Of a stretch of DNA of 8,638 nucleotides, positions 6,212 through 8,638 are shown in pieces (position 1 is the stretch's first letter; each line of letters starts with the position of its first letter). This DNA comes from an uncultured Ruminococcus sp. (lineage in GTDB: Bacteria; Bacillota; Clostridia; Oscillospirales; Acutalibacteraceae). The notes under the pieces are model-generated. The model made no database searches and was not told the DNA's origin. It saw nothing but the letters and a program-made list of their open reading frames with translations. The translations under genes and the position numbers were made by a program. Where the stretch lies: contig CACXDV010000089.1 in the NCBI GenBank assembly GCA_902766585.1, positions 1 through 8,638 of the forward strand, read 5' to 3'.

Positions 6212-7141
6212 TCAGAACATATCCTTGCGCTTCAGAATTATGTACATCAAAACCATTAGTATCGCCGAAATCAAAAGCGGGAACCACCATAATCGGTCAA
6301 ACGGCAGACCGCCTATAATATTCATTCCGTAAATACCCGATATTACCGTCGGAACGGATACCAGAAGGGTAAGTGACGCTTGTATCTTCATCACGACATT
6401 AAGATTGTTGGAAATAATTGATGCAAATACATCCATCGTTCCATTAAGAATGTTCAGATATATCGCAGCCATGTCAACAGCCTGCTTTACCTCGATAAGC
6501 ACATCCTCAAGAAGATCCTGATCCTCTTCATAAAGCTTTATATATCTTCCTCTCATTATCTTCTCAAGTGTTATCTCGTCGGATTTAAGTGATGAGGAAA
6601 AATAAACAAGAGATTTTTCAACATCAAGCAGCTGCTCAAGCTCCTTATTCTTTGCGCTCCGGCGCAGACTACGCTCAATACGGCTGCTTATCTTATCTAT
6701 CTGTTTAAGATACTGCAAATATTTTGAAGCCATGCGAAGCATTATATGCAGTACGAAATGAGTCTTGTAATTTGTCATTACATTCTTTACCACACCCTCC
6801 GAAAACTCGGTCAGTATGGTACTTTCTTTTATTGATACAGTAATAACATTATCAGGCGTTATCATTATACCAAGAGGCATTGTGGAATAGGATATGCCCC
6901 CCGACACCTTCTCTACAACAGGTACATCTATAATAATGAGAGTTGTATCATCCTCACTGTCTATATGGGAGGATTCCTCTTCATCTAATGCACTCCGCAG
7001 AAGCTCAGGCGGTATCTTGAAGAAATCCAGAAGATACTGTACCTCATCATCTCCGGGTTCAACACAGTTTACCCAGCATCCCGGTTCATACTCCTTTATC
7101 TCTTCGATACGATTATTTATTGTTTTGTAATAATTGACCAT
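6212..7141 (-). CDS. corA: CorA-family magnesium/divalent metal ion channel
   Basis: CorA channels are homopentamers in the cytoplasmic membrane that let Mg2+ (some also Co2+ or Ni2+) into the cell and are gated by cytosolic Mg2+. The 309-residue product has an alpha/beta cytosolic domain (about 1-120) and a long helical stalk (about 125-255, rich in Glu/Lys). Two C-terminal transmembrane helices are at about 254-271 and 285-303. The selectivity signature YGMN is at 271-274, directly after the first helix and before the loop IIGGLPFDRLWW. The basic end KRKDMF follows the second helix, as is typical. The cytosolic half is rich in acidic residues, for example LDEEESSHIDSEDD at 52-65. The start ATG at 7141 has a GGGGAAGGAAG ribosome site. 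It is the first gene of corA-udp-miaA, divergent from a CDF exporter. The leader is structured and contains an overlapping upstream ORF. Mg2+ is the likely ion, but others cannot be excluded. Confidence 0.93.
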   Translation of the reverse strand: MVNYYKTINNRIEEIKEYEPGCWVNCVEPGDDEVQYLLDFFKIPPELLRSALDEEESSHIDSEDDTTLIIIDVPVVEKVSGGISYSTMPLGIMITPDNVITVSIKESTILTEFSEGVVKNVMTNYKTHFVLHIMLRMASKYLQYLKQIDKISSRIERSLRRSAKNKELEQLLDVEKSLVYFSSSLKSDEITLEKIMRGRYIKLYEEDQDLLEDVLIEVKQAVDMAAIYLNILNGTMDVFASIISNNLNVVMKIQASLTLLVSVPTVISGIYGMNIIGGLPFDRLWWFPLLISAILMVLMYIILKRKDMF

Positions 7142-7232
7142 TGGAAACTTCCTTCCCCTTTTCGGAGCATGAATGATGATAACACATTTCGCTCCTTATT
7201 ATATAACGCTGACTGTGATAGTCAGAGCCCAT
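7113..7232 (-). CDS. Candidate upstream ORF (39 codons) overlapping the corA start
   Basis: GGAGGTGG, one of the strongest ribosome sites in the window, stands 6 nt before an ATG at 7232. The frame runs 39 codons to TAA at 7113, crossing the corA start in another frame with a 29-nt overlap. The peptide starts MGSDYHSQRYIIRSEMCYHH and carries C-Y-H-H-S-C at residues 17-22. An in-frame ATG at codon 16 also has its own AAGGAG. The strong ribosome site and overlap suggest a leader peptide or coupling ORF. There is nothing to show that the peptide itself functions, and I know no homologue. A structural RNA reading of the same bases competes with this call. Confidence 0.4.
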   Translation of the reverse strand: MGSDYHSQRYIIRSEMCYHHSCSEKGKEVSNGQLLQNNK

Positions 7233-7278
7233 GTATTACCACCTCCATAATAAGTTTCCTGTAAAAACAATATTTCAC
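7142..7278 (-). promoter_or_regulatory. Structured corA 5' leader (candidate cis-regulatory RNA)
   Basis: About 137 nt lie between the predicted start of transcription and corA. An exact 8-bp inverted repeat, GGAAACTT (7259-7252) and AAGTTTCC (7150-7143), encloses almost the whole leader. Its 3' arm lies between the corA ribosome site and the ATG. Inside it are a hairpin CTGACT/AGTCAG with a 5-nt loop (7209-7225) and a hairpin GGAGC/GCTCC with an inner 4-bp extension (7164-7195). A closing stem next to the ribosome site plus two inner arms is a riboswitch-like arrangement. The sequence does not fit the M-box pattern as I know it. Confidence 0.45.
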
Positions 7279-7284
7279 ATACTA

Positions 7285-7313
7285 ATTATACTCAATTTAT
7301 ATCAAATAATCAA
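7285..7313 (-). promoter_or_regulatory. Sigma-A promoter of the corA-udp-miaA unit
   Basis: On the minus strand TTGATT (7308-7313) and a perfect TATAAT (7285-7290) are separated by 17 nt. It would start transcription near 7278, giving a leader of about 137 nt. The -35 box touches the first copy of the 18-bp repeat at 7311-7328. Confidence 0.65.
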
Positions 7314-7352
7314 GAAAAAAATATACTAATTACACAAGAAAAAAATATACTA
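7311..7352. repeat. Two direct copies of an 18-bp A-tract repeat between the divergent promoters
   Basis: CAAGAAAAAAATATACTA occurs at 7311-7328 and again, identical, at 7335-7352, a period of 24 bp. The six bases between copies (ATTACA) recur loosely on the far side, since ACTAATTA is present at 7281-7288 and 7325-7332. Copy 1 touches the corA -35 box and copy 2 ends 16 bp before the CDF -35 box. Possible roles are regulator half-sites, an UP element for the CDF promoter, or intrinsic DNA bending. Confidence 0.8.
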
Positions 7353-7368
7353 TTTATATAATAAATAT

Positions 7369-7397
7369 TTGACAATTTGTCAGTTTCGTGGTATAAT
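7369..7397 (+). promoter_or_regulatory. Consensus sigma-A promoter of the CDF transporter leader
   Basis: TTGACA (7369-7374) and TATAAT (7392-7397) are separated by exactly 17 nt, with TGG before the -10 (extended -10). This is a perfect sigma-A consensus with an AT-rich upstream region. Transcription should start near 7404. So strong a promoter in front of a leader terminator suggests that control acts after initiation or through a repressor. Confidence 0.88.
7370..7382. promoter_or_regulatory. Candidate operator: small palindrome over the CDF -35 box
   Basis: TGACA-ATT-TGTCA is an exact inverted repeat with 5-bp arms, overlapping the -35 element and the first part of the spacer. A repressor bound here would block polymerase. 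The arms are short, and half of the palindrome is the -35 consensus itself, so chance is possible. No regulator gene is in the window. Confidence 0.3.
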
Positions 7398-7403
7398 TCT
7401 CAC

Positions 7404-7461
7404 ATATAGACAGAGAAAGCATTTTCTCAGGTCACTATTGTGGCAGCGGGGGCATTATCCG
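7404..7461 (+). promoter_or_regulatory. Hairpin-rich CDF leader (candidate riboswitch aptamer or small RNA body)
   Basis: Three consecutive small hairpins precede the terminator. They are GAGAAA/TTTCTC with loop GCAT (7413-7428), GTCAC/GTGGC with loop TATT and one G-U pair (7431-7444), and GCGG/CCGC with loop GGGCATTAT (7446-7462). The third shares its last base with the terminator stem. The leader is GC-richer than its surroundings, which is typical of structured RNA in an AT-rich spacer. I could not fit it to the Mn (yybP-ykoY), NiCo, M-box, fluoride or T-box patterns that I remember. Confidence 0.5.
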
Positions 7462-7494
7462 CGGGACTGTATTTTTATTCAGTCCCGTTTTTTT
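7462..7494 (+). terminator. Strong intrinsic terminator inside the CDF 5' leader
   Basis: CGGGACTG and CAGTCCCG form an exact 8-bp GC-rich stem with a 10-nt loop, followed directly by seven T (7488-7494). It stands about 60 nt after the predicted transcription start and 66 nt before the CDF start codon. Its position between a consensus promoter and the gene points to attenuation, or to a separate short RNA of about 90 nt. Confidence 0.9.
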
Positions 7495-7560
7495 ATACCT
7501 TTTTATGCATATTTTATCATTTTCATTAATATACTTACATAATTAAGGAGGAACTAAATT

Positions 7561-8466
7561 ATGAATAATACCTCTATAGAACAAAACACCATTAAAACCG
7601 CTGTACGGGTATCAACCGTCAGCATAATCGCAAATACCGTTCTCGCTTTAGGCAAGGTCGCAGCAGGCTTTATTGCCAATTCTTCCGCAATGGTCAGTGA
7701 CGGCGTTCATTCAGCTTCCGATGTTTTCAGCAGTTTTATTGTAATTATCGGTGTCAGACTGTCCGCAAAAAAATCCGACCGTCAGCACCCTTACGGACAT
7801 GAAAGATTTGAATGTGTCGCTGCTATTGTTCTCGCTGTCGTACTTATCGTTACAGGCTGCTTTATCGGAGCAAATGCAATAACTGCTCTTAATTCCGGTG
7901 ATTTTGATACTATGACTGAACCCGGAATTTTAGCAGTGATAGCTGCGCTCGTTTCTATTGCAGTAAAGGAGGGTATGTTCTGGTATACCCGCCACTATGC
8001 AAAAAAAATTGACTCTGGCGCTGTAATGGCTGATGCATGGCACCACAGAAGCGATGCTCTTTCTTCTGTCGGCGCACTGATCGGTATTGTCGGCGCAAGA
8101 AACGGTTTTCCTGCTCTTGAACCTATTGCAAGCCTTATCATCTGTCTTTTTATCCTCAAAGCAGCCTACGACATTTTCAAGGACGCTGTTGATAAAATGA
8201 TCGACAGATCATGTGACATTGAAACGGAATACTCTATCAGAGAATGTGTTCTGAAGCAGGAGGACGTCAAAGGTATTGATCTGCTTAAAACCCGCGTTTT
8301 CGGCAACCGTATATATGTGGATATAGAAATATGCGCGGACGGGAACAAAACCTTATGTGAAGCACATGAAATTGCTGAAAGGGTACATGATGCCGTTGAA
8401 GAAAACTTTCCAAAAATCAAACACATCATGGTTCATGTAAATCCTGCAAAAGAAGAAAAATCATAA
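7561..8466 (+). CDS. Cation diffusion facilitator (CDF) family divalent metal exporter
   Basis: CDF proteins are homodimeric membrane antiporters that expel Zn2+, Mn2+, Fe2+, Co2+ or Cd2+ using the proton gradient. The 301-residue product has the usual six-helix membrane domain (about 15-205) and a cytosolic ferredoxin-like dimer domain (about 211-295). The metal-site pairs are H50/D54 in DGVHSASD (helix 2) and H161/D165 in WHHRSD (helix 5). The loop after helix 2 carries HPYGHERFE at 76-84, a family hallmark. An HD-HD site resembles Zn-type CDFs more than the DD-type Mn exporters, but the ion cannot be fixed from sequence. ATG at 7561 has AAGGAGG 9 nt upstream. The gene is divergent from corA and is preceded by a consensus promoter and a leader terminator, so its expression is probably conditional. 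No clear terminator is seen after its stop. Confidence 0.94.
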   Translation: MNNTSIEQNTIKTAVRVSTVSIIANTVLALGKVAAGFIANSSAMVSDGVHSASDVFSSFIVIIGVRLSAKKSDRQHPYGHERFECVAAIVLAVVLIVTGCFIGANAITALNSGDFDTMTEPGILAVIAALVSIAVKEGMFWYTRHYAKKIDSGAVMADAWHHRSDALSSVGALIGIVGARNGFPALEPIASLIICLFILKAAYDIFKDAVDKMIDRSCDIETEYSIRECVLKQEDVKGIDLLKTRVFGNRIYVDIEICADGNKTLCEAHEIAERVHDAVEENFPKIKHIMVHVNPAKEEKS

Positions 8467-8557
8467 CACATATATTATTTTTTCAGTATTTTAGTATTCA
8501 TAATAGTTATATAGTAATATAAAATAAGAATGTTTATTAAAAATTATAATTTTGCTA
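8467..8557. other. AT-rich spacer after the CDF gene, no gene seen
   Basis: I see no credible ORF and no GC-rich stem with a T-run here. The only symmetry is an AT-only 14-bp palindrome, AAAATTATAATTTT, at about 8540-8553, which I would not call a terminator. How the CDF transcript ends is therefore unclear. Confidence 0.5.
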
Positions 8558-8586
8558 TTGAAAAAATGATTATACTATGATAAGAT
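8558..8586 (+). promoter_or_regulatory. Sigma-A promoter at the right edge
   Basis: TTGAAA (8558-8563) and TAAGAT (8581-8586) are 17 nt apart, which predicts a start near 8593. The 45 nt that follow contain no ORF start with a ribosome site. They include two small hairpins, AAGC/GCTT (8608-8620) and TTTGT/ACAAA (8619-8636). The transcript leaves the window, so its product is unknown. Confidence 0.55.
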
Positions 8587-8638
8587 ATATATGTTAGTTG
8601 AGTATGTAAGCTTCGGGCTTTGTGCGAAACGACAAAAT

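Noticed and set aside
7142..7278. M-box (ykoK) Mg2+ riboswitch in the corA leader
   Set aside because: The leader is shorter than the usual M-box, and the conserved segments I remember from that class are not visible. I keep it as an unclassified structured leader.
7404..7494. T-box riboswitch in the CDF leader, suggested by GTGGCAGCGGGGG followed by CCGCGGGAC
   Set aside because: The leader is only about 90 nt and has no specifier stem or exact GGTGGNACCGCG antiterminator sequence. The downstream gene is also not amino-acid related.
8540..8553. AT-only palindrome as a terminator for the CDF gene
   Set aside because: The stem has no GC pairs and would be unstable. It is expected by chance in such AT-rich DNA.

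Overview
The window looks like chromosomal DNA of a low-to-moderate GC, monoderm Clostridia, most likely a Ruminococcus-like member of the Oscillospiraceae. This rests on the sepF/divIVA division cluster, strong AGGAGG-type ribosome binding sites, consensus sigma-A promoters, a clostridial-style uridine phosphorylase, and an HlyD-like protein upstream of yggS with no outer-membrane partner. The genus is inferred, not shown. I see no insertion sequence, phage gene, CRISPR array, tRNA or rRNA.

Region 1 (1-4173, minus strand) is an envelope and cell-division operon. Its order of transcription is: promoter (4145-4173) > HlyD-like single-pass membrane protein > yggS (PLP homeostasis) > sepF (FtsZ anchor) > divIVA (curvature/pole scaffold with a long acidic tail) > lspA (lipoprotein signal peptidase, cut by the left edge). 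yggS starts inside the 3' end of the HlyD-like gene and sepF follows it by 21 nt. The spacers on both sides of divIVA are longer and carry hairpins, one followed by a U7 tract, so divIVA and lspA may be expressed at a lower level than the genes upstream. The ylmG and ylmH genes often found between sepF and divIVA are absent.

Region 2 (4233-7313, minus strand) is a second transcription unit: promoter (7285-7313) > corA-type metal channel > uridine phosphorylase > miaA (tRNA dimethylallyltransferase), closed by a weak AT-rich terminator that begins at the miaA stop codon. A previously unlisted 57-codon ORF of unknown function (4233-4406) follows.

Region 3 (7142-7560) is the divergent intergenic region between corA and a cation diffusion facilitator (CDF) gene on the plus strand. 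It is the most interesting stretch. It holds two facing-away promoters (one a perfect TTGACA-17-TATAAT), two identical 18-bp A-tract repeats between them, and a small palindrome over the CDF -35 box. The corA leader has an 8-bp closing stem next to the ribosome binding site and a short overlapping upstream ORF. The CDF leader has four consecutive hairpins ending in a strong intrinsic terminator 66 nt before the start codon. This is the layout expected of RNA-level control of an importer/exporter pair of metal transporters. I could not match either leader to a riboswitch class I know.

Region 4 (7561-8638, plus strand) contains the CDF gene and then an AT-rich tail with a good sigma-A promoter whose product lies beyond the right edge.
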